Notes: a model not told the origin generated them from the letters alone. A stretch of 62,217 nucleotides of DNA from Flavobacteriales bacterium UBA2104 (GCA_002331485.1 DCYS01000006.1:1-62217), one strand, 5' to 3'; shown: positions 8,618 to 18,652, counted from the stretch's first letter. Made by a program: numbers and translations.

Positions 8618-10621
8618 CTAGTAATTCATCAACTCCACAACTGCTTCTTCAAAACGTTGCGGAGGTAAAAAGTTTTGCTCAAGACCAGCATCAAAAGGCA
8701 CAGGTGTATTTAACGAAGCAACTCTTTTGATCGGAGCATCTAAATACTCAAAACAGTTTTCATTGATCTGAGTTACGAGCTCGGCGCCAATTCCTCCGAT
8801 CTCACAGTCCTCATGCAACACAACAACTCTTCCTGTCTTGCGAACTGAATTAAAAATAGTCTCAGTATCCAATGGTGAAAGCGTCCTTAAGTCAACGATA
8901 TCTGCTGAAATATCACTATGATCATCAAGAGTTTCCAAGGCCCAATGAACTCCCATTCCGTATGTGACCACTGTTAAATCTGTTCCATCTCTTACAAGTC
9001 TTGCCTTACCAATTTCAGTTGTGTAATAATCATCATGCACTTCTTCCTTAAGGCTTCTATACAAGTATTTGTGCTCAAAGAAAATTACAGGATTCGGATC
9101 TTCAATTGCGGCAGCCAATAAACCTTTGGCATCGCCAGGAAAAGCAGGATAAACTATTTTCAAACCTGGAGTATGAAAGAACCATGCTTCATTACTCTGA
9201 GAATGAAAAGGGCCTGCAGCAACACCAGCTCCTGTTGGCATTCTTACAACTACATCAGCATTCTGACCCCAACGCCAGTGGATCTTAGCAAGATTATTCA
9301 CGATCTGATTAAATCCACATGTAACGAAATCCGCAAACTGCATTTCGACCATTGCTTTCATCCCTTTGATCGATAGACCTAAACCGGCGCCAACTATAGC
9401 TGATTCACACAATGGAGTATTTCTTACACGATCCTTTCCAAACTGGTCTAAAAATCCTTCTGTGATCTTAAAAACACCACCATAATCGGCAATATCCTGC
9501 CCCATTAATACAAGTTCTGGATATTTTTCCATGGATTGGCGAAGACCATCCGATATTGCATCAACAAATCGTTTTTCTGATTTATGCTCTGATCCAGGTG
9601 CTTGAACAACCTGATTGTGTTCTCTAAACAGATCTTTTAATTCTGTATTCGTATCTGGCTCAATATTGGGTTCGGCATACGCCTTGTCAAGACCATCCCG
9701 AATTTCTGTTTTAATTTCTTTAGTAAATTGCTCAACTTTTTCGTCTGAAAGAATACCTTCCTCTTTTAAGAACAACTCGAAATTTCGAACTGGATCTTTT
9801 TTATTCCACTCTTCTTGAATTCCTTCAGGATAATATTTTGTACCAGATGCTTCTTCATGACCTCTCATTCTGAAAGTCATACACTCCAGTAAAAATGGGC
9901 GAGGTCTTTCACGAATAGAGTCTGATATCTGTCGAACAGAACTAATTACCTCCAAAATATTGTTTCCATCAATTTGGTATGCATCCATCCCATAACCTAT
10001 TCCTTTGTCTACGAATTGCTTACAATTGAATTGCTCATTACTTGGAGTAGACAATCCCCACTGATTATTTTCGATCGTGAAGATCACAGGTAAATCCCAA
10101 ACGGAAGCAACGTTTAATGACTCGTGAAAATCTCCCTCGCTCGCTCCTCCATCACCAGTAAAAACAAGAGTTGCCTCCTTATTATCTTTGATAAGATTGG
10201 ATAGTGCAATTCCATCAGCAATTCCTAATTGCGGACCTAAATGAGAGATCATTCCCACGATATTGTAATCCATTGTTCCGAAATGAAATGATCGATCTCT
10301 TCCTTTAGTAAAACCATTCATTTTACCTTGAAACTGAGAAAACAATCTGTTCAATGGTACATTTCGAGTTGTAAAAACACCTAAGTTCCTGTGCATCGGA
10401 AGCATGATCTCTTCACTATTCATGGCATAGGTTGTCCCAACACTTATTGCTTCTTGCCCCCATCCGGAAAACCATTTCGATATCTTCCCTTGGCGCAGCA
10501 AGATCAGCATCTTCTCCTCGATCAATCTAGGTTTCAAAATGGCTCTGTATATATTGACTAACTCTTCATCTGAAAAATCAGAACGATCATATTCAATATA
10601 TCTTTGTGTAAGGGTTTCCAT
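8618..10621 (-). CDS. 2-oxoacid dehydrogenase E1, alpha and beta subunits fused
   Basis: Thiamine-diphosphate-dependent decarboxylase component of a 2-oxoacid (probably branched-chain or pyruvate) dehydrogenase complex. The 667 residues join an E1-alpha region (about 1-330) with the ThDP motif GDG at 156-158 through NN at 185-186, and an E1-beta (transketolase-like) region from about residue 350 starting KRFVDAISDGLRQSMEKYPE. Such single-chain fusions are common in Bacteroidota, where they often lie apart from the E2 gene; no E2 or E3 is seen here. ATG at 10621, with a -7-like element (TATGTTTG on the minus strand, 10648-10655) upstream. Substrate cannot be fixed from sequence alone. Confidence 0.92.
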   Translation of the reverse strand: METLTQRYIEYDRSDFSDEELVNIYRAILKPRLIEEKMLILLRQGKISKWFSGWGQEAISVGTTYAMNSEEIMLPMHRNLGVFTTRNVPLNRLFSQFQGKMNGFTKGRDRSFHFGTMDYNIVGMISHLGPQLGIADGIALSNLIKDNKEATLVFTGDGGASEGDFHESLNVASVWDLPVIFTIENNQWGLSTPSNEQFNCKQFVDKGIGYGMDAYQIDGNNILEVISSVRQISDSIRERPRPFLLECMTFRMRGHEEASGTKYYPEGIQEEWNKKDPVRNFELFLKEEGILSDEKVEQFTKEIKTEIRDGLDKAYAEPNIEPDTNTELKDLFREHNQVVQAPGSEHKSEKRFVDAISDGLRQSMEKYPELVLMGQDIADYGGVFKITEGFLDQFGKDRVRNTPLCESAIVGAGLGLSIKGMKAMVEMQFADFVTCGFNQIVNNLAKIHWRWGQNADVVVRMPTGAGVAAGPFHSQSNEAWFFHTPGLKIVYPAFPGDAKGLLAAAIEDPNPVIFFEHKYLYRSLKEEVHDDYYTTEIGKARLVRDGTDLTVVTYGMGVHWALETLDDHSDISADIVDLRTLSPLDTETIFNSVRKTGRVVVLHEDCEIGGIGAELVTQINENCFEYLDAPIKRVASLNTPVPFDAGLEQNFLPPQRFEEAVVELMNY

Positions 10622-10647
10622 GGTATTCTAATACAAATTAATACTAA

Positions 10648-10655
10648 CAAACATA
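10648..10655 (-). promoter_or_regulatory. Putative -7 promoter element of the E1 gene
   Basis: Reads TATGTTTG on the minus strand, a TAnnTTTG match 27 bp before the E1 start codon. No clear -33 partner seen. Confidence 0.35.
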
Positions 10656-10736
10656 GTATTTATATCACAGAAAGAACTTGAATTGTAAAAAAAGTAATCA
10701 ACTAAGAAGCGTTCAATATTGTCTTCCTAAATTGAT

Positions 10737-12671
10737 CTACTCGATTCGTTTTCCAAGGAACTGGACCACAAAATAAAGAATAGCTATTCCAATTGGAATG
10801 GTGATCAGCGATGAGATACCAAAAGCACCTGGAATAATACCGATCAATAGAGCAACCGAACCAACAGTAAGTGCGTAAGGCATCTGGGTTTTTACGTGAT
10901 TGATATGATCACAAGATGTTGCCAAACTACTTAGAATGGTTGTATCTGAAATTGGTGAACAATGATCCCCAAGAACAGCACCAGCTAGAACTGAAGCAAT
11001 CGTATTATACATGATCTCCATAGCATCAAAGCTCGGATCTCCGGTAGCTACGGCATACGATAGCGGAATAACTAACGGGTACATCAATGCCATCGTACTC
11101 CAGGATGATCCCGTTGAGAATGCAATGAATGCTGATAGTACGAATGTAGTCGCAGGAATTATCCATGCATGTGCAAAACTTTCATCGAAGAACGCACCTA
11201 AATATTCTGCTGTACCTAAGCTCTCAGTAACTCCTGCAAGTGACCATGCCAAAACAAGGATAGCAATAGCAGGCATCATTGTATTTATACCAACTAAAAC
11301 GGCATCCATGGTGTCTTTTAACGACATAATTCGCTGACTAACTGTCATTAAGATCGCAACAAACAATCCAGATAAACTTGCCCATAACAATGAAACATAA
11401 GAATCAGCTTGACCGATCACCGTTCCTAATTTTCTAAAGAATCCATAGTTTCCACCATCATCAGCTCCGATTGCAGACCACGTTCCATTGGATACATCTA
11501 AACCATTTGAAATAAGTTCGGCTTCAACTGAAGTGAACCCTGTATAAACCAGACCCAGAAATGTTCCACATATAACAACTAAAATTGGAATGATCGCATT
11601 GAAAGACTTTGTTTTCGCTCCCTCTACTGGATTAAACTCCTCAAGTTCTTTATTTGTAACTGTATCTTGATCAACACCTTCTTTCAACGCCTTTTTCTCA
11701 GCATTCAACATAGGACCAAAATCTCTTTGTTTATAGAGCAAAAAGAACATAAAGAACAATGTGAATATCGGATAGAAAGAATAAGAAAGCGAGCTCATAA
11801 AGATAGAGTATGCGCTTTGGGAGATCTCTATTCCCTGTTGTGTTTCGATCTTTTCAATTCCTCCTGATATGTAACCTAACTCTGCACCAATCCAGGTAGT
11901 TATAAAGGCCACAGCAGCAATTGGGGCAGCTGTAGAATCAACTATGTAGGCAAGCTTCTCACGTGAGATCTTCAATCGATCAGTTACAGATCGCATAGTA
12001 TTACCAACAACTAATGTATTAGCGTAATCATCAAAAAATATTGCCAAACCCAGGAAATAAGTTGTGAGCATTCCTGACTTTCGGTTAGTTGCAAATTTAA
12101 CAAGACGATTTACGACTCCCTGCATTCCTCCATTCTTGGAAATTATGGCTACGATCGATCCAATTATCACTGAAAATAGAATGACGGATATGTGATCTGT
12201 ATTAAATAATGCCTCTACGATATAATGATCTAAGACCGTTAAAAAAGCTGCGAAGATTCCTGTAACACCACCAGTATAAAAACCGATGGTAGCAGCTCCA
12301 ATAAAGATCCCAATGAACAAAGAAGACAAAACCTCTTTGAACAATAAAGCTAGAACAATCGCTATCAAAGGTGGTAATAATGAAAGCCATCCTGGTAAGA
12401 CAACAGTATCGCTATGACTGACATTTTCATCTTCGAAAGAAAAGTCTTCAGAATCTAGAGTGAATTTGCCAAGGATCTTTTCTTTTTCATTTCTAAGAAC
12501 AACCGTGTCCTCTTCAATATAGAGAGTATCCCCTTCATTCAATCCAGTAACCTGAACATCTGTTTCAACCCCTTTTAACATTACCTCTGGAAAATGCACA
12601 TGTTGAGCATTAGCCCCCATCACGGAGAATAATGAAAACACGACAAAAAGTAATTGCATTTTTCTAAGCAT
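10737..12671 (-). CDS. Na+/H+ antiporter of the NhaC family with exported N-terminal segment
   Basis: Multi-span inner-membrane sodium/proton antiporter. The ATG at 12671 gives 644 residues starting with a signal-peptide-like stretch (MLRKMQLLFVVFSLF, ending GANAQ). A longer reading from 12731 is possible but would place the start far upstream with no signal peptide at the front. After the signal comes a hydrophilic stretch of about 75 residues, then the first transporter helix (LPPLIAIVLALLFKEVLSSL). Family marks include IFFDDYANTLVVGNTMR and the C-terminal GDHCSPISDTTILSSLAT. Divergent from guaB. The exported N-terminal part is not a standard piece of NhaC and may be a small extracytoplasmic domain. 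Confidence 0.88.
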   Translation of the reverse strand: MLRKMQLLFVVFSLFSVMGANAQHVHFPEVMLKGVETDVQVTGLNEGDTLYIEEDTVVLRNEKEKILGKFTLDSEDFSFEDENVSHSDTVVLPGWLSLLPPLIAIVLALLFKEVLSSLFIGIFIGAATIGFYTGGVTGIFAAFLTVLDHYIVEALFNTDHISVILFSVIIGSIVAIISKNGGMQGVVNRLVKFATNRKSGMLTTYFLGLAIFFDDYANTLVVGNTMRSVTDRLKISREKLAYIVDSTAAPIAAVAFITTWIGAELGYISGGIEKIETQQGIEISQSAYSIFMSSLSYSFYPIFTLFFMFFLLYKQRDFGPMLNAEKKALKEGVDQDTVTNKELEEFNPVEGAKTKSFNAIIPILVVICGTFLGLVYTGFTSVEAELISNGLDVSNGTWSAIGADDGGNYGFFRKLGTVIGQADSYVSLLWASLSGLFVAILMTVSQRIMSLKDTMDAVLVGINTMMPAIAILVLAWSLAGVTESLGTAEYLGAFFDESFAHAWIIPATTFVLSAFIAFSTGSSWSTMALMYPLVIPLSYAVATGDPSFDAMEIMYNTIASVLAGAVLGDHCSPISDTTILSSLATSCDHINHVKTQMPYALTVGSVALLIGIIPGAFGISSLITIPIGIAILYFVVQFLGKRIE

Positions 12672-12760
12672 GGTTCCTGAATTGAATGTCCGAATATAAA
12701 TAAATTTAAATAAGAATCTACTCCTCTGCAATTTATCATAGAATTCTACTTTATTTTCCT

Positions 12761-12768
12761 TACTTTTG
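12761..12768 (+). promoter_or_regulatory. Putative -7 promoter element of guaB
   Basis: TACTTTTG matches TAnnTTTG. Transcription would begin near 12775, downstream of an upstream in-frame ATG-like start at 12766. This supports the ATG at 12805 as the true guaB start. Confidence 0.5.
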
Positions 12769-12804
12769 CGGGAATTTATTTATACACAAAAAAATAGGTT
12801 CATC

Positions 12805-14277
12805 ATGGCGCTCCGAGACATTAATACAGTGAAAGAAGGACTAACTTTCGACGACATTTTATTAGTCCCTGCTTATTCAGAAGTACTTCCAAAAGATGTC
12901 AAACTACAAAGCAAGATCACGAAGAACATTTCAGTAAATACTCCCGTAGTTGCTGCTGCAATGGATACTGTTACGGAATCAAGTCTTGCAATCGCGATTG
13001 CTCAAACTGGTGGTATCGGTGTGATACACAAAAATATGAGCATTGAAAATCAGGCGTTAGAGGTACGAAAAGTAAAACGTTCTGAAAGCGGCATGATCAT
13101 CGATCCTATTACTTTAAGAGAAGATGCTGTTGTTAAAGACGCTCTTGCGTTGATGAAAGAAAATAAGATTGGCGGTATTCCTGTTGTAGACGGAGACAAT
13201 AATCTTAAGGGAATAGTAACTAACAGGGACCTAAGATTTGAAAAGCAGCATAATCGACCGATCGTTGAGGTAATGACGAGCGAGAATATTATTACTGCAA
13301 ACGATGGGACTGATCTTTCTACAGCAGAAGAAATTTTACAAGAGCACAAGATCGAAAAATTGCCAGTTGTTGACAAGCAAAATAAGTTGATCGGATTGAT
13401 CACATATCGCGATATCATAAAAGTACGTAAACACCCAGATTCTTGTAAGGATCAATACGGACGATTACGAGTTGCAGCGGCTGTTGGAGTAACCAATGAC
13501 ACGTTAGATAGAGTTGATGCACTTGTAAGTGCTGGAGTAGATGCAATTGTTATAGATACGGCACACGGCCACACTCAAGGGGTAGTAGAGAAATTAAAAG
13601 CTGTAAAAGCGAAATATGATACGATCGATGTGATCGTTGGAAATATAGCAACTGCGGCTGCAGCTAAGTACCTGGTTGATGCTGGTGCTGATGCTGTTAA
13701 AGTAGGAATCGGACCAGGTTCGATCTGTACTACACGTGTGATCGCTGGAGTTGGAGTTCCTCAAATCTCTGCAATAAATGATGTTGCACGAGCACTTGAA
13801 GGAACAGGCGTTCCAGTTATCGCTGATGGAGGAATTCGTTATACTGGAGATATTGTGAAAGCTGTAGCTGCTGGAGCGGATACTGTGATGGTTGGATCAA
13901 TGTTTGCTGGTACTGAAGAGTCTCCAGGTGAAACGATCATTTATCAAGGAAGAAAGTTCAAGGCATACCGAGGAATGGGATCCATTGAAGCGATGGAAAA
14001 AGGTTCTAAAGATCGTTACTTCCAGGATGATGAAGACGATGCTAGTAAATTGGTTCCTGAAGGAATCTCAGGAAGAGTTCCTTACAAAGGAAGCTTAAAA
14101 GAAGTTGTTTACCAGATAATCGGAGGATTGAGAGCTGGTATGGGATATTGCGGTGCTCCTTCGATAGAAAAACTTCAGGGTGCTGAATTTGTTAGGATCA
14201 CCAATGCAGGTATGTTGGAATCTCATCCGCATGATGTATCTATCACAAGAGAGGCTCCAAATTATAGTTTTAAATAA
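12805..14277 (+). CDS. guaB: Inosine-5'-monophosphate dehydrogenase
   Basis: Oxidises IMP to XMP with NAD+, the committed step to GMP. From the ATG at 12805 the protein is 490 residues, the usual length, starting MALRDINTVKEGLTFDDILL. A pair of CBS domains (about 90-205) is inserted in the TIM barrel; the catalytic Cys308 is in GPGSICTTR, followed by the flap region with YRGMGSIEAME near 395. The reading frame is open for 13 more codons upstream, but the promoter position and the family N-terminus favour this start. Together with purL and carA it shows complete nucleotide synthesis. Confidence 0.97.
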   Translation: MALRDINTVKEGLTFDDILLVPAYSEVLPKDVKLQSKITKNISVNTPVVAAAMDTVTESSLAIAIAQTGGIGVIHKNMSIENQALEVRKVKRSESGMIIDPITLREDAVVKDALALMKENKIGGIPVVDGDNNLKGIVTNRDLRFEKQHNRPIVEVMTSENIITANDGTDLSTAEEILQEHKIEKLPVVDKQNKLIGLITYRDIIKVRKHPDSCKDQYGRLRVAAAVGVTNDTLDRVDALVSAGVDAIVIDTAHGHTQGVVEKLKAVKAKYDTIDVIVGNIATAAAAKYLVDAGADAVKVGIGPGSICTTRVIAGVGVPQISAINDVARALEGTGVPVIADGGIRYTGDIVKAVAAGADTVMVGSMFAGTEESPGETIIYQGRKFKAYRGMGSIEAMEKGSKDRYFQDDEDDASKLVPEGISGRVPYKGSLKEVVYQIIGGLRAGMGYCGAPSIEKLQGAEFVRITNAGMLESHPHDVSITREAPNYSFK

Positions 14278-14367
14278 CTATTGCTTAACAATATTTTAGG
14301 TATTCAACCGTAATAGTAAACTGCAGATTTTTATTTTCGTAAATCTGAAAAAGTAAAATTGAAAAAA

Positions 14368-16431
14368 ATGAAATATTTCGTATTCATATTTGCCACATTT
14401 CTAACGTTACAACTTTGGGCTCAGAAAAATGATCTAGTTGTAATGACGATCAACGATGAAGAAGTAACCAAAAGTGAGTTTCTTCAGGTATATCTTAAGA
14501 ATAATGACGATCCTAAATACGATAAAGAAAGCTTAGATGAATACCTTGAACTTTACAAGAGGTTCAAAATGAAAGTAGCAGAAGCTGAAGCGCTTGGTTA
14601 CGATACAATTCCATCTTTAGTTAAAGAACTTCAAGGATACAAAGAGCAGTTAGCTCGTCCATATCTTGTAGATTCCACAAAGAATAAAGAGCTTGTAAAA
14701 GAAGCTTATGAACGTATGAAAACGGAAATTCGCGCTTCTCACATACTTATTAAAGTAGCTCAGGGTGCGAGTCCAGCCGATACCTTGAAAGCATACAATC
14801 GTATAATGGATCTTAAGAAGAAGATCGAAGGTGGTGCGGACTTTGGAAATGTTGCTGCTGGAAAAGGTGGCTCCGAAGATCCTTCTGCAAAGAAAAACAA
14901 AGGAGATCTTGGCTATTTCACAGCTTTCCAAATGGTTTATCCTTTTGAAACTGCAGCATACACTACTAAGGAAGGTGAAATTTCTGACCCAATAAGAACG
15001 AAATACGGGTATCACTTAGTTATGGTGAAAGATAAGCGTCCGGCGAGAGGAACAGTTTCTGCCGCACATATTATGGTAGCTGCACCGAAAGATTCTGATA
15101 AATCTGATCTAAAAAATGCGGAACAGAAGATCAACGAGATTTACGAAAAATTAAAGAATGGAGAATCATTTGAAAAATTAGCACGACTCTATTCGGATGA
15201 CCAAGGATCTAAAAATAAAGGAGGTAGATTACCTGCATTTGGTACTGGAACGAATCAAAGAATGGTGCCTGAATTTGAAGATGCAGCTTTCTCTCTTGAG
15301 GAAGATGGAGCTTTTTCCAAACCGTTCCAAACAGATTATGGTTTTCACATCGTAAAACGACTTAGCTATGATCCACTTTCTTCGTTTGAAGATCTAAAGG
15401 GTGAACTTCAAAACAAAGTTAATCGAGGTGCTCGTGGTCAACAAACTCAAAAATCATTTATACAAAAGTTAAAAGCTCAAAACAAATTCAAAGATAAAGG
15501 AGATAAACGTCTAGACTGGTTTTACTCTAATATTGACAGTTCAGCATTCCGCGGGAAGTGGGAAGCTCCTACCCTAGACAAAAACAAATGGATGTTCAAG
15601 TACAATGGAAGAAAGTATGATATGCAATCCTTCCTGAATTACCTGGTGAATAATCAACGTAGTCGTCCGATGAGTCTTGAGCAATACGTAAATGATAAAT
15701 ACTCTACATGGCAGAATGAAAAGATCATTGAAGATGAGAAATCGAGATTAGAAGATAAATACCCTGCTTATAAAGCTTTGTTACAAGAATATCATGACGG
15801 TGTATTGCTGTATGAGATCATGAAAGATAAAGTATGGGATAAAGCAATAAAAGATACAACTGGACTTCAGGAATTCTTTAAGTCGAATAAAGATAATTAT
15901 ATGTGGCCTGAGCGTATCGAAGCAACTATTTATTCTTCTGACAAGAAAAACATGGTTGATACAGCTTTAGTACTTTTTAAAGAACAACTTGATAAAAAAC
16001 CTACTGACAAGGAAAAAGTTAAAGATCAAGCCAGAGAGATCAAAACGAAAAAGGGTAAGGTTAAACAGAACCTGGCTACTCTACCTTCGAAAAATGATTC
16101 ATTGGACATGAAAGGAATCTTGAACATCGTCAATAATGATTCACAGTTGAACTTGAAAGGTGAACAAGGAAAATTCATTCAAGAGAATATTGGTCATTTG
16201 AAAGGGCGATCTCTAAAAGAAGGGGTAAATGAAATTTATGAGTATGAAGGTAAACACTACCTTGTCATTGTCGAAGATTTCTTACCTGTTGCCAATAAAA
16301 CTCTTTCTGAAGCAAGAGGTGCGGCTATACAGGATTACCAAGAACACCTTGAACAAGAATGGTTAAAAGAGTTGAAAGAAAAACATACTATAACTGTTAA
16401 TGAAGAAGTTCTTTACAATATTGGAGATTAA
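14368..16431 (+). CDS. Periplasmic peptidyl-prolyl isomerase with two parvulin domains
   Basis: Exported foldase of the PpiC/SurA type, about 687 residues. A signal peptide (ending LQLWAQ) is followed by a SurA-like N-terminal region and two consecutive parvulin (rotamase) domains: the first around residues 115-225 (RASHILIKVAQG to YGYHLVMVKD), the second around 230-335 (SAAHIMVAAPKD to YGFHIVKRL). The remaining 350 residues are charged and have no known motif. The ATG at 14368 is taken as start; an in-frame TTG at 14359 would add three residues (MKK) and is possible. It heads a run of three foldase genes, overlapping the next by 32 bp. Probable role: chaperoning outer-membrane and secreted proteins. 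Confidence 0.88.
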   Translation: MKYFVFIFATFLTLQLWAQKNDLVVMTINDEEVTKSEFLQVYLKNNDDPKYDKESLDEYLELYKRFKMKVAEAEALGYDTIPSLVKELQGYKEQLARPYLVDSTKNKELVKEAYERMKTEIRASHILIKVAQGASPADTLKAYNRIMDLKKKIEGGADFGNVAAGKGGSEDPSAKKNKGDLGYFTAFQMVYPFETAAYTTKEGEISDPIRTKYGYHLVMVKDKRPARGTVSAAHIMVAAPKDSDKSDLKNAEQKINEIYEKLKNGESFEKLARLYSDDQGSKNKGGRLPAFGTGTNQRMVPEFEDAAFSLEEDGAFSKPFQTDYGFHIVKRLSYDPLSSFEDLKGELQNKVNRGARGQQTQKSFIQKLKAQNKFKDKGDKRLDWFYSNIDSSAFRGKWEAPTLDKNKWMFKYNGRKYDMQSFLNYLVNNQRSRPMSLEQYVNDKYSTWQNEKIIEDEKSRLEDKYPAYKALLQEYHDGVLLYEIMKDKVWDKAIKDTTGLQEFFKSNKDNYMWPERIEATIYSSDKKNMVDTALVLFKEQLDKKPTDKEKVKDQAREIKTKKGKVKQNLATLPSKNDSLDMKGILNIVNNDSQLNLKGEQGKFIQENIGHLKGRSLKEGVNEIYEYEGKHYLVIVEDFLPVANKTLSEARGAAIQDYQEHLEQEWLKELKEKHTITVNEEVLYNIGD

Positions 16432-17281
16432 AAGAACAATCTTATCGTTCGGGAAGGTTGCCATTATCGGCAGCCTTCTTGTGTTTATGGCAGCATGCAT
16501 GAATTCTAAGGACGAAGTTGTATGTACAGTTGGCTCACATGAGCTAACAGAGGAAAAACTTGTTGAATTGATCCAATTTGAGAACGGGAATATTGAAGAT
16601 GAAAAGCTTCGCAATAAGTTAATTGATAACTGGGCAGAACGGAAACTTATCGAAATTGAGATCAGTGAAAAGTTACCAGAAGCTTACGCGAATAACTTGA
16701 TCAAATCCGAACATGAAGCAAATAATCTACATCTTTTCGAATTGGAAAATGAGTACATCAGGACACATTTAGATTCAACAGTTAGTGAAGATCAGATCCA
16801 AGAGTATTACAAGAAACACAGAGAAAACTATAAAGCTTCCTCTTTCATTGTAAAAGCATTGTATATAAAGATTCTAGACACACTAAATAACGAGGGTAAG
16901 CTACAAAAGCACTTCCTGTTAAAAAATGATAAAGACTATTCTGAAATAAAAAAATATGGTAACCTTTATGCGACTAACTTCTATCTAGAAAAGGATAGAT
17001 GGATCTATTTCGATGATCTGGTTAAAGAAATTCCTATGAGTCAGAAACAAAAGGAAGAGCTCATTAAAAACCGGGGAGAAGCGATATTTGAAATAGACGG
17101 ATATACTTATTTTATTAATGTTTTAGATTACCGTAGTAAAACAATATCTTCGCCGATGGAGGTTGAAAAATCAATTATTAGAGCGCACATTTTAAAGAGG
17201 CGTGTCCATCAGTTAAGAGAAAAAGCAAAAGAAACAATACTCAAAGATGTTAAAGAAAACAATCCAGTCACTTATTATTAG
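16400..17281 (+). CDS. SurA-N-like lipoprotein, likely chaperone without a parvulin domain
   Basis: 293 residues. The N-terminus has a hydrophobic stretch (VAIIGSLLVF) ending in a lipobox MAAC with the lipidated Cys at about 33, so it is a membrane-anchored lipoprotein. The mature part is helical and acidic, in the style of the SurA N-terminal chaperone domain (VVCTVGSHELTEEKLVELI, then LIDNWAERKLIEIEI). No parvulin signature (HILI, GYH) is seen. It overlaps the preceding foldase gene by 32 bp and the following one by 35 bp, so all three are made together. It may act as a substrate holder for the two catalytic neighbours; this is inference. Confidence 0.75.
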   Translation: MKKFFTILEIKRTILSFGKVAIIGSLLVFMAACMNSKDEVVCTVGSHELTEEKLVELIQFENGNIEDEKLRNKLIDNWAERKLIEIEISEKLPEAYANNLIKSEHEANNLHLFELENEYIRTHLDSTVSEDQIQEYYKKHRENYKASSFIVKALYIKILDTLNNEGKLQKHFLLKNDKDYSEIKKYGNLYATNFYLEKDRWIYFDDLVKEIPMSQKQKEELIKNRGEAIFEIDGYTYFINVLDYRSKTISSPMEVEKSIIRAHILKRRVHQLREKAKETILKDVKENNPVTYY

Positions 17282-18623
17282 TTTCACATTTACATTAGGT
17301 GCATTCACTCAGATCATAACGAATGAAGGTTCCGATGAGGGGAAAGTTATCGATGAGATCATAGCTCAGGTTGGCGATAATGTAGTCCTTATGTCGGACG
17401 TCAAAGCCCAGGTACTTCAGATAAAGAATCAGGGAGGTGAAGTGAATGATCAGACATCTTGCAATGTTCTGGAAGAGTTGTTGTATGAGAAGCTCTTACT
17501 TAACCAGGCAGAAATAGATAGTATTGAGATCACTGACGGTCAGGTTAATGCTGAAATGGAAAATCGACTCAGACAGATCGAACAGCAGATCGGAAGTCGT
17601 GAGAAACTTGAGGAGTTCTACGGAAAGACATATACTCAAATTAAAGAAGAGTTCAGAGAAGTGATACGTGATCGTATGATGTCACAGGAAATGGAACGTC
17701 AGATCACTCAAGACATTGCTGTTAGTCCTGAAGATGTTGAAGAGTTTTTTGCTTCAATTCCTGAAGACAGTATTCCTTACATCAATGAAAAAATAGCAAT
17801 TCAGCAGATAGTTGTTTATCCAAAAATAACTCAGGAAAGTAAAAATGAAGTTATCGAAAAACTGAGAGGTTGGAGACAGGACATCCTTTCTGGAAACCGC
17901 TCGTTTTCTGCAGTAGCAACAGTACATTCTGAAGATCAAGGTAGTAGAAGACAAGGTGGTAAGATAGAGGCGACTCGAGGGATGATGGTTAAACCATTTG
18001 AAGCAGCAGCATTCTCATTGAAAGTTGGAGAGATCTCGGATGTTGTTGAGACACAATATGGTTATCACATTATAAAATTATTAGATCGAAAAGGAGATAA
18101 CTACACGATTCAGCACATATTATTAAGTCCTGAGGTAGGTGGTGAAGAACTTTCCGCAGCCGCAGCATTGATCGATGAATGTTATGCTCGACTACAGAAA
18201 CATGAAATCACTTGGGATGAAGCTGTTAAAGAATATTCTGAAGATGAGGACACTAAGCAAAATCAAGGTAACTTATCAAACCCTTATACAGGGGATCAAT
18301 ACTGGGATGTATCACAGATCAACCAGATCGATCCACAGATCTTTGGATTAGTGAACAGCATGTCTGTTGGTGAGATCTCTGAACCCGCTTTGTATACTGA
18401 CCAGCAAGATCGTAAAGAAGGAGTGAGAATTGTTCGAATAAAAGATAGAACCGAGCCGCATGTTGCCAACTTAAAAGATGATTATAACTTTATTAAGAAA
18501 GCAGCTGAGAACGATAAAAAGTCCAAAAAGATCACTAAATGGGTGAACCGTAGTCTCGGGAACACATACATCAGAATTGCGAAAAAACATCAGGGTTGTT
18601 CATTTCAGTACGAGTGGAATTGA
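17247..18623 (+). CDS. SurA-type periplasmic chaperone/peptidyl-prolyl isomerase
   Basis: 458 residues with a signal peptide (about 1-22, ending LGAFTQ), a SurA N-terminal chaperone region (DEIIAQVGDNVVLMSDV, then NVLEELLYEKLLLNQAEID), and two parvulin-like domains: the first clear (IAIQQIVVYP near 185 to QYGYHIIKLLD near 280), the second more diverged (YTIQHILLSPEV onward). Length and order match E. coli SurA (428). It overlaps the upstream lipoprotein gene by 35 bp, and a MoxR gene follows after 29 bp. Likely the main outer-membrane protein chaperone of this organism, though surA is not assigned because the three foldases are paralogous. Confidence 0.88.
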   Translation: MLKKTIQSLIISFTFTLGAFTQIITNEGSDEGKVIDEIIAQVGDNVVLMSDVKAQVLQIKNQGGEVNDQTSCNVLEELLYEKLLLNQAEIDSIEITDGQVNAEMENRLRQIEQQIGSREKLEEFYGKTYTQIKEEFREVIRDRMMSQEMERQITQDIAVSPEDVEEFFASIPEDSIPYINEKIAIQQIVVYPKITQESKNEVIEKLRGWRQDILSGNRSFSAVATVHSEDQGSRRQGGKIEATRGMMVKPFEAAAFSLKVGEISDVVETQYGYHIIKLLDRKGDNYTIQHILLSPEVGGEELSAAAALIDECYARLQKHEITWDEAVKEYSEDEDTKQNQGNLSNPYTGDQYWDVSQINQIDPQIFGLVNSMSVGEISEPALYTDQQDRKEGVRIVRIKDRTEPHVANLKDDYNFIKKAAENDKKSKKITKWVNRSLGNTYIRIAKKHQGCSFQYEWN

Positions 18624-18652
18624 TTACATTTATCACTATAAGCTTATAAACT

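Noticed and set aside
10737..12731. Longer reading of the NhaC gene starting at 12731
   Set aside because: The first 20 residues are not signal-like and the ATG at 12671 starts a good signal peptide.
12766..12804. Extended guaB start at 12766
   Set aside because: It falls at the -7 promoter element; the ATG at 12805 gives the family N-terminus and length.
14324..14347. Hairpin CAGATTT/AAATCTG upstream of the first foldase gene
   Set aside because: Only a 7-bp AT-rich stem with a 10-base loop; too weak to call a regulatory element.
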